DNA of 64,000 bases from Anticarsia gemmatalis. Lineage: Eukaryota > Arthropoda > Insecta > Lepidoptera > Erebidae. Each line of letters starts with the position of its first letter. Position 1 is the first letter of the stretch. This document shows, piece after piece, positions 13,494 through 23,976 of this stretch. The stretch is taken from assembly GCF_050436995.1 (NCBI RefSeq), contig NC_134747.1, forward strand, positions 11,725,501 through 11,789,500, read 5' to 3'. A program made the translations under genes and the position numbers. The notes below the pieces were generated by a model. That model was given only the letters and a program-made list of their open reading frames with translations. It had not been told where the DNA came from and did not search any database.

Positions 13494-13929
13494 TTAACCC
13501 ATTTAGCCCAGCCGTGCCCAAACGAGGACGCCCTTACAAATACCCTCAACTTTTTTATATATTCGATTTTACTTATTTCTACTGTCGATACTTAAAGGTT
13601 AAGAAGATTTTCGTTTCTTAGTACACTGAAAAGTGAATGAAAATAGTTTATAGTGTTTTTTCTTGGTACTTTTTGGAGTGTTTTTATGCGTCAGAGATTA
13701 CCTAAAGTAAGTATTTTTTATTATTTAGTTTTTCTTCTAAGACTTGTTTCTTTTTTGCATAAAATATTTAAATATAGTATGTACTGTTGATATAAATTAA
13801 AACATAATAAATAATTTAGTAATTTTACCAGAGAGAGGGATTTTATAACAGTGTCCCTAATTGGGGCCAGTGGGCATATACGAGATAAATATTTCGTGTT
13901 TTTGTTATAAGGTATTTTTTGGATAAACG

Positions 13930-14976
13930 ATGGCTAAACGAACATTCTGCGGTGGCAAAAAGTACCACGGGCTTCAAGAAGCACTCCATGCTATGCTATG
14001 CTTGAGGAAGATGATGATGCAGTGCTAGAATTAGTTGCCATACCTCCAGAACCTAGTGTTCTTACTGACGAAGAAGAAGGCGATGAGGACAATATCGTCA
14101 GTAACGACATTCCACGTGACATTCCTGGTAGAGTTGAAGTATTCACAGTTCTAGATGAAGAATGGAACAGTAGTGATGACGAAACTCTTGTGGAAACCAA
14201 GAGACAAACTCAACTCTAATCCCAGGGACCATGTCGTGTTCTTTAATAATTTTTTTCACCAGTTTTGATTTGCTCAGAGATTTGCAAAAATCTGGGTTTC
14301 GTGCAACGGGTACCTACTGTACGTGAAGGTAGAACTAAAAAATGTCCATTGGTTGCTGTAAAGGAGATGAAGAAGAAAGACCGTGCTGAATTTGACTACC
14401 GTTTCGACAAAGTCAATCAAGTTCTTTTTGTTCATTGGCTGAATAATAGTGTCTGCACAATGGGGTCAAATTATGACAGTGTTTTTCCTTTGGGAAAAGT
14501 AAAACGTTGGAGCACTTTGGAGAAGAAAAAAGTGGATGTTGATATCCCGCATGTTTTTCAAACATATAACAAGGGAATGGGCGGTGTAGATCAAGCAGAT
14601 CAGTCAATTTCACTGTACCGCACTGCTATACAGGGGAAAAAAAAGGTGGTGGGTGCTATTTACCTACATGTTGGACCTCACAGTTGCAAATGCATGGCGC
14701 CTTCACCTTCTAACAAATGATACCAAGCTAGACCAGCTTCAGTTTCGACGCTATATTGCCCGTCATTATTTGAGACATTCAGGAGGTCAAACTTTGCGAC
14801 TACCAGCCTCTGTGGTGCCAAGCTTGCAGTATGACGGAATAGGTTACTTTCCACAAAAACTATCTAGACAACTGCAATGCGCCGTATGTCATAAGAAAGC
14901 ACGCTGGCAATGCAAAAAGTGTATAATAACTTTATGTGAAGAAAGAGAATGTTTCGAAAATTTCCACTCCATATGA
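13930..14976 (+). pseudogene. piggyBac-like transposase pseudogene
   Basis: A working piggyBac transposase is a DDE-type cut-and-paste enzyme acting at TTAA. Recognisable parts, in order, are: an acidic N-terminal segment (about 13998-14219, rich in E and D, with VLTDEEEGDEDN); a degenerate segment at about 14230-14330 resembling the FTS-F-LL region in which the usual Asp is replaced by Asn; a segment with KCPLVAVKEMKKKDR; and YNKGMGGVDQADQSISLYRT, which holds the late acidic residues of the family. A C-terminal cysteine-rich finger follows (14875-14970, CAVCHKKARWQCKKC). Damage includes a 5-nt duplication near 13990 (gctatgctatg) that shifts the frame from the likely start at 13930, loss of most of the catalytic core near 14219-14230, stops and shifts around 14270-14330, and one extra A in the A-run at about 14637-14644 that moves the end of the gene to another frame. 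It is clearly inactive. Confidence 0.87.
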
Positions 14977-14979
14977 GCC

Positions 14980-15003
14980 CACCGTCCCCATTTAAGGACG
15001 GTG
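14980..15003 (+). repeat. Small hairpin followed by oligo-T
   Basis: CACCGTCC (14980-14987) pairs with GGACGGTG (14996-15003) across an 8-base loop, and a T-run follows. It sits 4 bases after the transposase stop inside the piggyBac-like element. Its role is unknown; it may belong to the 3' untranslated or subterminal region. Confidence 0.6.
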
Positions 15004-15137
15004 TTTTTTTTCTAAAAAACAATTTCTTTTTTTTTAGTTTCTTTGTGTTTTCTTTATAATTATATTACCCTTAACAAATTACAAAAGAGGTTTCGTAATT
15101 TGCACTGGCAGATTTAATTTGGGGCCAAATGGGTTAA

Positions 15138-15891
15138 GAAGTCAATAGGTGCGAGAGAAGAAACTCATACTAGTGAAAATCCTTGAAAAAAACAATTTAC
15201 CAACTAGGAGCAAGTATGATCAGATGTACATAAAAATATGAATAAAGCAAGAATATCGGTGCCCAATTCAAATAAGTATATTATTTGTTTCATTTCTTTT
15301 ACGTTCCGTCTATAAGTATCGGAAAAATCGAAGTCGTTCTAAAATTTAAACAACAATTACTCATAATTTTAAACAATATTTATACTTTCCACGACAATAA
15401 GGCTCACTCTTATGTAAATGAGAAATTGGTTCCTAGAAATTTAGAATTAAAGTATCTAATCTACCAAACGACACGTGTTTCACATTTGTAAAGAATTTCA
15501 ACGCATTGTGAGCGACGTCATTGGTCGTTATACAAAACCCCCACGTTATTGAGTGAAAGCCTCTCGCATTTGATCAACACATCGTACGAAGGGAAATTGG
15601 CCTAATTTTGAACCAGCCACAATACGAACGTTCGTTATTCTAATATACTAATTGATGTGTACGTTATTTTGAGACGTGTTTCTAATAATTGTTACGAATT
15701 TACGTAATGGAACATCATTAGATTGATGTACGTGTTTTGTATATGAGCGAATTGAAACTTTAGAAATGGTATGGCAAACATTTAATTAAGAGTTATATTT
15801 CTTTCAATTGATTTGTAAAAACAAAAAAGTCTAATAATTATTTGCTGCTCCAGGGCCAACATGTTGCAGTAAAAAATAAAATTTAACTATG
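15138..15891. other. AT-rich stretch without a recognised gene
   Basis: Nothing recognisable lies between the piggyBac-like element and the SINE. The open frame at 15285-15491 has no motif. Confidence 0.45.
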
Positions 15892-16204
15892 TTCATATCT
15901 TGATAGTGATAGCCGAGTGGTTTAAGTTGGCACCTCCCACGCAAGTGGTCGCAGGTTCGAATCCGAGGCAACACACCAATGACTTTTCGAAGTTATGTGT
16001 GTATTAGAAATAATTATCACTTGCTCTAACGGTGAAGGAAAACATCGTGAGGAAACCTTGCATGCCTAAAATTTGTTTAATTCCATAAACCCGCACTTGG
16101 CCAGCGTGGTGGACTCAAGGCCTAACCCCTCCCCCTCGTTTGGGAGGAGACCCTTGCCCTGCAGTGGGACAAATATGGGTTATTAATTAATTAATTCATA
16201 TCTT
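15892..16204 (+). mobile_element. Full-length tRNA-derived SINE with target duplication
   Basis: The element spans about 15902-16194 and is flanked by a perfect 10-bp direct repeat TTCATATCTT (15892-15901 and 16195-16204). Box A (TAGCCGAGTGG, 15910-15920) and box B (GGTTCGAATCC, 15954-15964) form a clear polymerase III promoter. The 3' body carries GCCAGCGTGGTGGACTCAAG, a C-rich/G-rich stem around 16126-16150 and CAGTGGGAC, then a tail of TTAATTAATTAA units. Tail fragments of the same family occur at 1800-1870 and 57505-57594. The non-poly(A) tail suggests mobilisation by a LINE that recognises a specific 3' end. Confidence 0.9.
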
Positions 16205-18529
16205 AAAGCTTTTAGAACTCAAAGTGTAGGCAGAGTTGTGTCGAAACATCAACACATTACCGTTTATTATATTTGTCGTGTATTGAAATAGGGAGCCTGT
16301 AGATTAACACGATTTAATTTTAAAATAAAACTTTAATTACAATCACTTTATAATACAGTCTTTAGAGATTCGTTACTAACCTATCTACGCTATTAACAAT
16401 GCAGAAATCCTTTCAAACATTATTATACGCTCTACATTTCAAGCCAAAATTCAACATAGCCGACCTAATTCTTAGTCACCAAGTCGAATAGAATGACTTG
16501 CCATTATATTAGTACATAGGTTCAAAATTTAATCCGATTTAGTTCTACCTTGTTCTACATAGTTATAAAGGATTTCATCTAAAATCTCTTGAACTAACCC
16601 CACAGTTTCCGAATCAAGTTTCATGATTATAGTTTGCGGTCCATTGCTAGAGTTTGTCACTACAAATCTATTGAAATAGCTGGACCTTAGATTACGTGAA
16701 TTGAGTTGAAGATTGTTATAATGCCTTTGTAAAGTTCAGTGAATGAACAGTAAGAGCTAGAAGTTAATTGTAATTACTGATTGTGAAGCGAGGAAATCAA
16801 TCTTTAATACGGTGTACTTATGGATGTGTAGCCACTTTTTTAGTATCTGAGATAATCCGTAGCGCGATTCTGTTAAACTCTCCACTCTCATCTATATTCG
16901 AGTCTCAAAATTTGGACATTAATAATGTACTGCAAAAATAGTTTCTACTAAATTTTCTTGACTACATTTATACTATAGGTGAGCCAAGTCAAAACATAAA
17001 ACTTTGTCAACTTTAGCACTATGTTGACCACTAACTACAAAGAAAAAGTACGTTTTCAAGTGTTGTGAGCGAACCCTTATCAACTTTACGCCGTCAACTT
17101 TTACATTTCTAGACCAAGTGGAAAGTAGCCACAAAATGTAAAGAAAGTTAAGTAGGGCTTAGAGGAATTCTTCCGGACGCTTTTAACTTACAAATAAGAA
17201 AATAATTCGTTCATTTTTAAAGCGTCCCTGCTTTAAACAAATAAATTGTCTGTTTCTTTTTCAAGGGATTCGCAGCAGTTCTGTGAGTAAACAATTCTAT
17301 TGTATTTAAGATTTTGTTTAATTGGCATGAATGCTCTTGCTAAAAATAATTTACTTGGTTCAAGGTTTGGTGATCAAGTAGCTAAAATATGAATCCACTC
17401 AATCTGCAAAGAATGACTAAAATAAATCTTTTTTTCTAACGGTCATATTATCTCAGTCCAACCTACTACCATATTATACATCATTAAGATTCGTGATGAC
17501 TATGAACAGATCCGAAGCGATAGCCTTCGAAGTTTATCACATTCACACAACATAGCAAGCATTCAACATTTTAAAACCCTTCTCTCTAATTGGTTACGGT
17601 GGATCACGACGACCGCCTAAATAATAAACTTTCCTTATAGCAAAACAATTTAAAGTTAGCTCAAGCAGTAAATCTACGTTTTATACTTCAAGTTTTAAAC
17701 GAACAAATTCAAGGCAGGACCTAGAACGACAGTAAAACTTACAAAGGGACACTGTCAAGGCACGTACTATGGTAATATATCTAAACTAACTGGATTACCT
17801 GTAAAAGTAATGAATTAGAACCTTTCCAGAACTTGGACAATTCAAGGATGTACTAAATCAAGCTATTTGTTCCATTAGAATAGTTCCAAAGAACTTAAAG
17901 GGGCTGCGAGAATATTTTCAGGTTTTGACTTCACTAATGAACGAATTAAACGATCTTTAGTTGATCTACGGGGCAATTCTTTTAAAAGATGATTGAGAGT
18001 TTTGATTGTATATTAGTTATCAATAACTATACTTTTCAGATTCATCGAATGTTTCAAGAAATTAATATTTATTTCATGGTGTTGCATTCACATTAAGAAT
18101 TGTATTCATCCCACTATTACGTTACTGAATCATTCATTGATCAGAATAGAGAGAAACAGAATGAATCGTTATTTTTTTTAGTAATAGTTATGATTTGTAA
18201 TTATATTAAAAAAATATATTTATTCAAAGTATAATTTATTTACGACCCAATGAATCTCAATCAGCTTAAAAACTTCCAAATTTCAAAACTCATTTAGAAA
18301 GTGCTAAATAAAATTCAATTAATAAGTTAACACCATCGAAGTTATCACAACAGGAAGAGGAATAATTGTCCGAAGTTACTGGAGTGTAACTTGAGTAGAA
18401 TGGAGGGCCGCACTCTCAATCGTTCAGCACTTTTAAGGTGACAGCGTCAAGTTACGATTGGTTGCGCATCTGCCGAAGTGGTTTTGGGATAAGGTAAACA
18501 AAAATATTTACGTTACCCATACATTTTGC
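16205..18529. other. AT-rich stretch without a recognised gene
   Basis: I see no open frame of note, no RNA gene and no obvious repeat. Confidence 0.5.
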
Positions 18530-18620
18530 AACGTGATTTTCTGTTGACAAACGAGTCTAAATCATACGCTAGAGGCGCTGGTCAGGTTTTCATACTAAAT
18601 TTATCGATATCTAGTCGGTC
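18530..18620 (+). repeat. AGAGGCGCTGATCAG-family fragment
   Basis: The segment CGCTAGAGGCGCTGGTCAGG then TTTTCATACTAAATTTATCG matches the centre of the family best seen at 47078-47272. Terminal inverted repeats are decayed. The left part also resembles 62620-62680. Confidence 0.65.
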
Positions 18621-19842
18621 GTTGCTAAATTTTAATGAAATTAGTAAGAAATCGCCTCCTTATAGCTAAAGTTTTATACCATACATTATATTATATATCT
18701 TCTATCGATTAGGAAGCATTTGACATATAAAGATGCTTAAAGAAATTAGTTATTGCATAATACGCTAGTGGTGCAAAACTTTGTTTATTCTATTGACATT
18801 TATTTTATCCATTAATCCGGCATCCAAAATTATCAAATCTAATAAAATTGTGAGATGTATTCACAAGAAACAACATAGTCTAAAATATATAACATATTTT
18901 TAGATAGGACTTTATGTAAGGCGCTCAAATATTTTTAGTTCTAGATAATGAATTCTCATTAACCATTTCAGCAGTCTAATTTATACGAAAATTTTGTACA
19001 CGAGTTACAAAACTTTAACACGTAATATTTATCACTCAGATATTAACAAAGTTCTGGCACTGTACACAATACACAAGTACAGTTTATTTTAATCTAATTA
19101 GACAACAATGTGAGCTCTGGTAAATGTTAGAGTTTCATATGAAATAATATTTGTATGAATTTAAGTGGATTGCTTGTACAATTTTGTGGTGACAATGTTT
19201 TAGTAATTAGAAATGTAGGATCATTTGTAACCATCTAACCGTTAACGTTATTTACATTCAACACTATCTAACATTAATTTCATTTTTAATTTGCTTTAAT
19301 TTGTTTTTTTTATTAAATAAAATGTATTCGTATACTAAAGACCAACTGCAAGACGCAGAACTCTTAACGTACAAAGCTCACAAAATGTGGCTTGAGGCTT
19401 ATTGAATTAATATTTTCCTAAAAATAATTTTATCCAAAGTAAATAACGATTTATTAAAAGCTGCATAATCTACAGCCAAAACCTTTTCTACTACAAATAT
19501 CAAAACAAGCAAACTGTATCAGACACTATTTACGATAACACTAAACTACCAAATACCGAACTAAGCTAACATTCGGTTGTCAATATCAAAGGATTACCAT
19601 ACATTGGAACTCTCCCAAGTACCCCTACTGAGATTTATTCACAATCTTACCTAAGCATTCAAACTTCTTTCTTAATTTAATCCGCTAAGCTGTGCAAAGA
19701 GTTTTGAGAATACTCAAGTTTTGCACTTGAAAAGTCTTGAGCATTAACGCTCTTTAAATGTTCATTTTGAAATGAATGAATTGTCGTGCTGTGAATTTTT
19801 AACAGCTTCTGTGGTCTTATAAAATGTATCCAAGGGGCCACT
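18621..19842. other. AT-rich stretch without a recognised gene
   Basis: Nothing recognisable was found. Confidence 0.5.
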
Positions 19843-19903
19843 TTCTACTACTATCAACAACCGTAGGAGTTAGCATCTGATCAGCGCCCCTAGTGTATTC
19901 TGC
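19843..19903 (-). repeat. AGAGGCGCTGATCAG-family fragment, inverted
   Basis: TCTACTACTATCAACAACCG resembles the terminal repeat of the family, and CTGATCAGCGCCCCTAGTG is a diverged reverse complement of its core. The copy appears internally deleted, with the terminal repeat lying close to the core. Confidence 0.55.
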
Positions 19904-20747
19904 ATTAACTAAATATCACATCATTTGATACCGAATTAAGATATGTAAGATACTGGCCTGTCAACTTTTTAAATAAATTTATATTTTCAATTGTTTACTT
20001 TTATTAAACAAAGGCAATTATTATACAAGTATTGATGTGTGGATCTTTTCAAACAACGGACATCAAATAAATTTTATTGATAGCTAGATAAGTAAAATCT
20101 TCCACGCAACTCTTGGGAATAACCCAAAGTCATTGGTCAAGAATCAGACTGTCTCAAGTACAAAGATCTTTCATTAAAAGCAAATAAAAACGCTTTCGTA
20201 AAACTCAGAACAAAAGCTCAAATTGTCTCAGAAACAAAAAGTAATATCTCCATCTATTTCTGTTCAAAATAATACATTTCGAAACAAAGCATTGCTTAAT
20301 CTCCACGCAAGGAAACATCTCGCTTCATAATGTACTACTGAGTACCAGTTTAATTTATCTAAGCACATTCGCATTGCGATTGTACGTATCATGAAGTGTC
20401 TTAAATATGAAATATCATGTTCCTTGAGAGACTTGTAGGTACATAGAATAAGTTAATACAGAAGTACTGTTGCTTGAAGCTCGGCAAGATTGCTGAGAGC
20501 TAACGTCAAGATTTTGTCCCACTCTCAAGTTCATAACACTGTTAGGAACATGGGATAAAATTGGAACTAAACAAAATTACTAATCAACCTTAAAATTGGA
20601 CAGGGAAAGACATCAGATTTTATCTTCATCAAGGATTTTCCGCTCCTTAGGATTCAAAGCAAAACTTTTTTCTGTAACTATGAAACTGTTTTAAAGCCAT
20701 TGTTAAACAATTATTTAAATATTTCAAAGTTTAGAATAGTACCGCGA
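19904..20747. other. AT-rich stretch without a recognised gene
   Basis: Nothing recognisable was found. Confidence 0.5.
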
Positions 20748-20787
20748 TTGCCAGAAGTCGATAGTGGTAACTATCGACTTCTGGCAA
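20748..20787. repeat. Perfect 18-bp hairpin with 4-base loop
   Basis: TTGCCAGAAGTCGATAGT (20748-20765) is exactly complementary to ACTATCGACTTCTGGCAA (20770-20787), with loop GGTA. The arms contain the TCGATAGT motif of the terminal repeats in the AGAGGCGCTGATCAG family, so the hairpin may be two such ends fused head to head. Confidence 0.9.
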
Positions 20788-20925
20788 GCTATCGATTTGT
20801 GTGACAATTGTTTAAGCGCCTCTACCGGGCATCGTAGAAATTGTTTTGGCAGTACATTTTTAAAGTCTCGATACTCAATGGTGCCAATTGTAGAGAATCG
20901 TGCTACAGTAGTATACGAGAGGATT
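20748..20925 (-). repeat. AGAGGCGCTGATCAG-family copy with hairpin end
   Basis: AAGCGCCTCTACCGGGCATCG is the inverted, altered core. GGCAGTACATTTTTAAAGTC and TAGAGAATCGTGCTACAGTAG at the right are close to the end of the copy at 47267-47408. The left end is a perfect hairpin (20748-20787). A 65-codon open frame crosses the copy but is incidental. Confidence 0.65.
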
Positions 20926-23627
20926 GGTGAAGATGTCGTGTTAAAGTTTTCATTGGACTAGACATGTTAAAAGCCTGTTATTTTCTAAGCATTCTTCACA
21001 ATGTACAAGATTTTCTTCTGTACTTATTATTTTGTGTTCTTGCTTCAAACTGTATGGATAAAGAGGTTCTTTTCATACATTTTTAGGTACATCATTCATA
21101 TTTATGAATGCTTTGTAGCTGTCTGATGTTTCGTGAAATGGACCGCAGTTATATTTATCGTGCTTCCCACAAGAATCGTCAAAATCGTGTTTGTATTTTA
21201 TGTTTTACAAAGTTGTTCAGTTTTATATTGTGTAATCAAAGCTCGCAATATTTGTTAGAGTGTGAAATCAAATACAAAACATGTTGAACGAATATGAGAG
21301 TGCTATGTCGGTATCGTGCTGTTAACACTTTATACATTTTGTGTGCAAAAAAAAAACTAGTAACTATATTATTTTGTATAATTTTACTTGATATTATTAA
21401 ACGACATGTTACTTTTTATAGTTTTTTTTTATTATACGTATCGTAAAAGCGCTTCGTCATTTCTCTCAAAGATAAATCTTCGCTGCAAAAAAAAGCGAAT
21501 CCATTAAACGAATCGAGGCCGTATTACAAACCGATTCCCTACAATCAATCTTGTAAATTGCATCCGCTGGCCACAGGCTAACCGTGAACCCGATCGCGCA
21601 AAGGGTAGAAAAAAATAATTAGAAAAATGAAGCTCATTTCTAAAATGTACAAAAAAATGCCACAATTAAAAACTTCGATTACAAAAATCCAAACGCACCT
21701 GCGTTTGGCAAAAATTAGTAAACTTCTACCGTTTCAATATTTCGTACAAAAATATGTAGAGGAAAATGGATTCACGATCAGTTTCACAATCCATTGAGCT
21801 GAATAATAAAAGTCCCGTGCGTTGTAGTCGAACTTAAGCTTCAATATATACTACAATTTATGGAAAAAACGCTAACGTGCGACAATCTGGGTAATGGGGT
21901 GAGGTGTCTAGTTATTCTACTTCAGCGGTGATAAGGAATTTTCACTTAAGATGTGTCGTCTAGCACGTTGCTTCCTAATTGGGACTAACGTGAGAAGCTT
22001 GAACGCCTTTGAGCGCTTTATGAAATTTTTAAGGAGTATGCAATTTTTTATTTCTGTGAGATAAACTTTGCAAGCATTTTGAAGGTATTAGAGCCTTGAA
22101 AGTAAACTAGTACCTAATGGTACAAAAAACGTATATGTACTTTAAAATATTTTGTAAAGCAGAGAAAAATGCAAATATCTTAATAAAATTTTCTATTTTT
22201 TTTTTTTTATAAATAATGTTGTCGATAAATAAAATATAAATGGCTGTCAATTGAAAAGATAGGAACGGACATGGATCGTAAAAAGACCAGCAGCGAAGAG
22301 GTCGTTTTCTTAAACTAAGTCAGCTGTCGAAAACATTGCTGAGAGCAAACCGATTGGGTCAGTGATGTAAAGAGATATAGCGAATTGCAGACGTAGTACA
22401 GAATTCATGAAAAAACGTATCACAAGTGCATTAAATATACAATGATTACTTAGATTAAAGGTGGAAAAGATAATTTAAATTTAAAGCTCATGCTTTAAAT
22501 GCTATAATTTTTCAACTTAATTTTGAAAGACAACTTCCGTACTACAAAATTTTCTTTAAAAAACGTGGATACGGTCTTAAAACTTTATAACTAAGTCACG
22601 GAAACAAATTACACCCAATCTCATAACTGAAACTTACACGAACAACACATAAGACCCAAAAATAACGTTTTAATATAAAAACAAAATGAAATTTTCCCGC
22701 AAATTTTTCGAAGGTAATAAAATCATGATTTCGCCATCTCGTTTACCTCATTAAAGCTATCTTTTTACGGATAATAGGAACATTTTCTGAGATACTATCT
22801 ATTATTACGTCGCTTCCTAAATTTTACCCGGAGGGAACTTGTAAAGGAAAAATGTAGAAAAAAATCATGTGTCCTTTAATATTAAAAACAATATATTTTC
22901 GTCAACGCTGATAATATAATATCGTAATAGGAAAACAATATTAAAAAGCTAAGCTCCATTCCAAGATCAAAACATCTTAAGTTTATGCCCAAAAATATTT
23001 GAGAATCACCCTAAATTCTACATGCAAGGTGTTAATTACACACACATGCGCATACGTAAACGCAACACATACATCTTAATGCGCGGTTATTCTGCAACCG
23101 AGTGTAAAACCAGCATATGATCGGTGTATCAGATATATTGGCAAATTGATTTACCGGCCGCAAGAGCCCGGAGGCGCTCATCGATTTTACGCCCTACTTC
23201 GCCCTCACTTAATGAACTTTGCAATGCGATAGATAAAAACAATAGCTTACAAGCTAATAATAGTTAGCAACTTTGCTTGCATCTCGAGTTCAGCGTTTAT
23301 TAAATACTTTATTGCGTTCCTCGTACCGTGAAACTATTTCCACTATTTTGATACTACGCTTTTCGCTTAACTAAAACAATTCTTTTTTACTTTTTCTTAT
23401 ATAAAATAAACCTTTATTACTTCCAGGTTTTCGAGGTCAGTATGTATTAAATAAACACGTACAATGAACAATACTTTATACTAAGTGTGACGGGGTCACT
23501 TCATAGGTGGTGCAGCAATGGCTCGTTGCCAATTAGATCAGTAGTTACGATAAGTTTCTAGACCTTTGTCACCAAGTTAAAACTAGCGTAGGCTACTACC
23601 GACTTATACAAACTACTCCATAGGCGT
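20926..23627. other. No recognised gene; GC-richer patches at 21510-21610 and 23085-23220
   Basis: Most of this interval is AT-rich and featureless. Two patches, 21510-21610 (GATCGCGCAAAGGG, GCATCCGCTGGCCACAGG) and 23085-23220 (GGCCGCAAGAGCCCGGAGGC), are much less AT-rich than their surroundings, with no long open frame. They are candidates for conserved non-coding sequence. That is inference only. Confidence 0.4.
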
Positions 23628-23772
23628 GTCTATCGACATTATATATCGATATTATCGACTATCGACTATCGAAAATATGGCATGAGAATCGGCTCAGCGC
23701 CTCTAGTGGGCGTCGTTAACACAATTTTTGCAAAACATTTTAAATGTGAAACTCTTGATACTCGAAAGTATA
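23628..23772 (-). repeat. AGAGGCGCTGATCAG-family copy, inverted
   Basis: The left end carries ATCGACTATCGACTATCGA, the middle GGCTCAGCGCCTCTAGTGGG, and the right CATTTTAAATGTGAAACTC then TTGATACTCGA, all recognisable as the reverse complement of the family. The terminal repeats have diverged. Confidence 0.65.
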
Positions 23773-23777
23773 GACGT

Positions 23778-23976
23778 CGCCAAACAACTTGAACAAAATT
23801 TGCGGTATTAGATAGTAAACAGAATGTAGACCCAGTGCAGAGGAAACTTGGTTGGCTGTTATACCAGTTGGGTGGTCGAAGCGGAAACGCCCTCGCCTTT
23901 GCGCAAAACTATTATACCTAAACTGACCTAAAAATCGTTCACTAAGATGTAGCGAAATTGTTCAAGTTGTTTGGCG
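23778..23976. mobile_element. Short inverted-repeat element (MITE-like), 199 bp
   Basis: CGCCAAACAACTTGAACAA (23778-23796) is an exact reverse complement of 23958-23976, giving 19-bp terminal inverted repeats around a non-coding middle. The extended flanks GTCGCC and GGCGGC continue with a mismatch. It starts 6 bases after the copy of the AGAGGCGCTGATCAG family at 23628-23772. Size and structure fit a MITE; the superfamily is unknown because no target duplication is clear. Confidence 0.75.

Larger units (their letters stand above)
13494..15137 (+). mobile_element. piggyBac-like DNA transposon, non-functional
   Basis: The element is bounded by TTAA at 13494-13497 and 15134-15137, the target duplication characteristic of piggyBac transposons. 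The inner ends read CCCATTTAGCCC (from 13498) and, on the minus strand, CCCATTTGGCCC (from 15133), a 12-bp terminal inverted repeat with one mismatch. The element proper is 1,636 bp, shorter than complete piggyBac elements (about 2.5 kb), consistent with an internal deletion. A motif resembling the right end (TTGGGGCC then AGTGGGC) recurs inside the left end at 13861-13875. The broken transposase lies at 13930-14976. This copy could move only if supplied with transposase from elsewhere. Confidence 0.88.
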
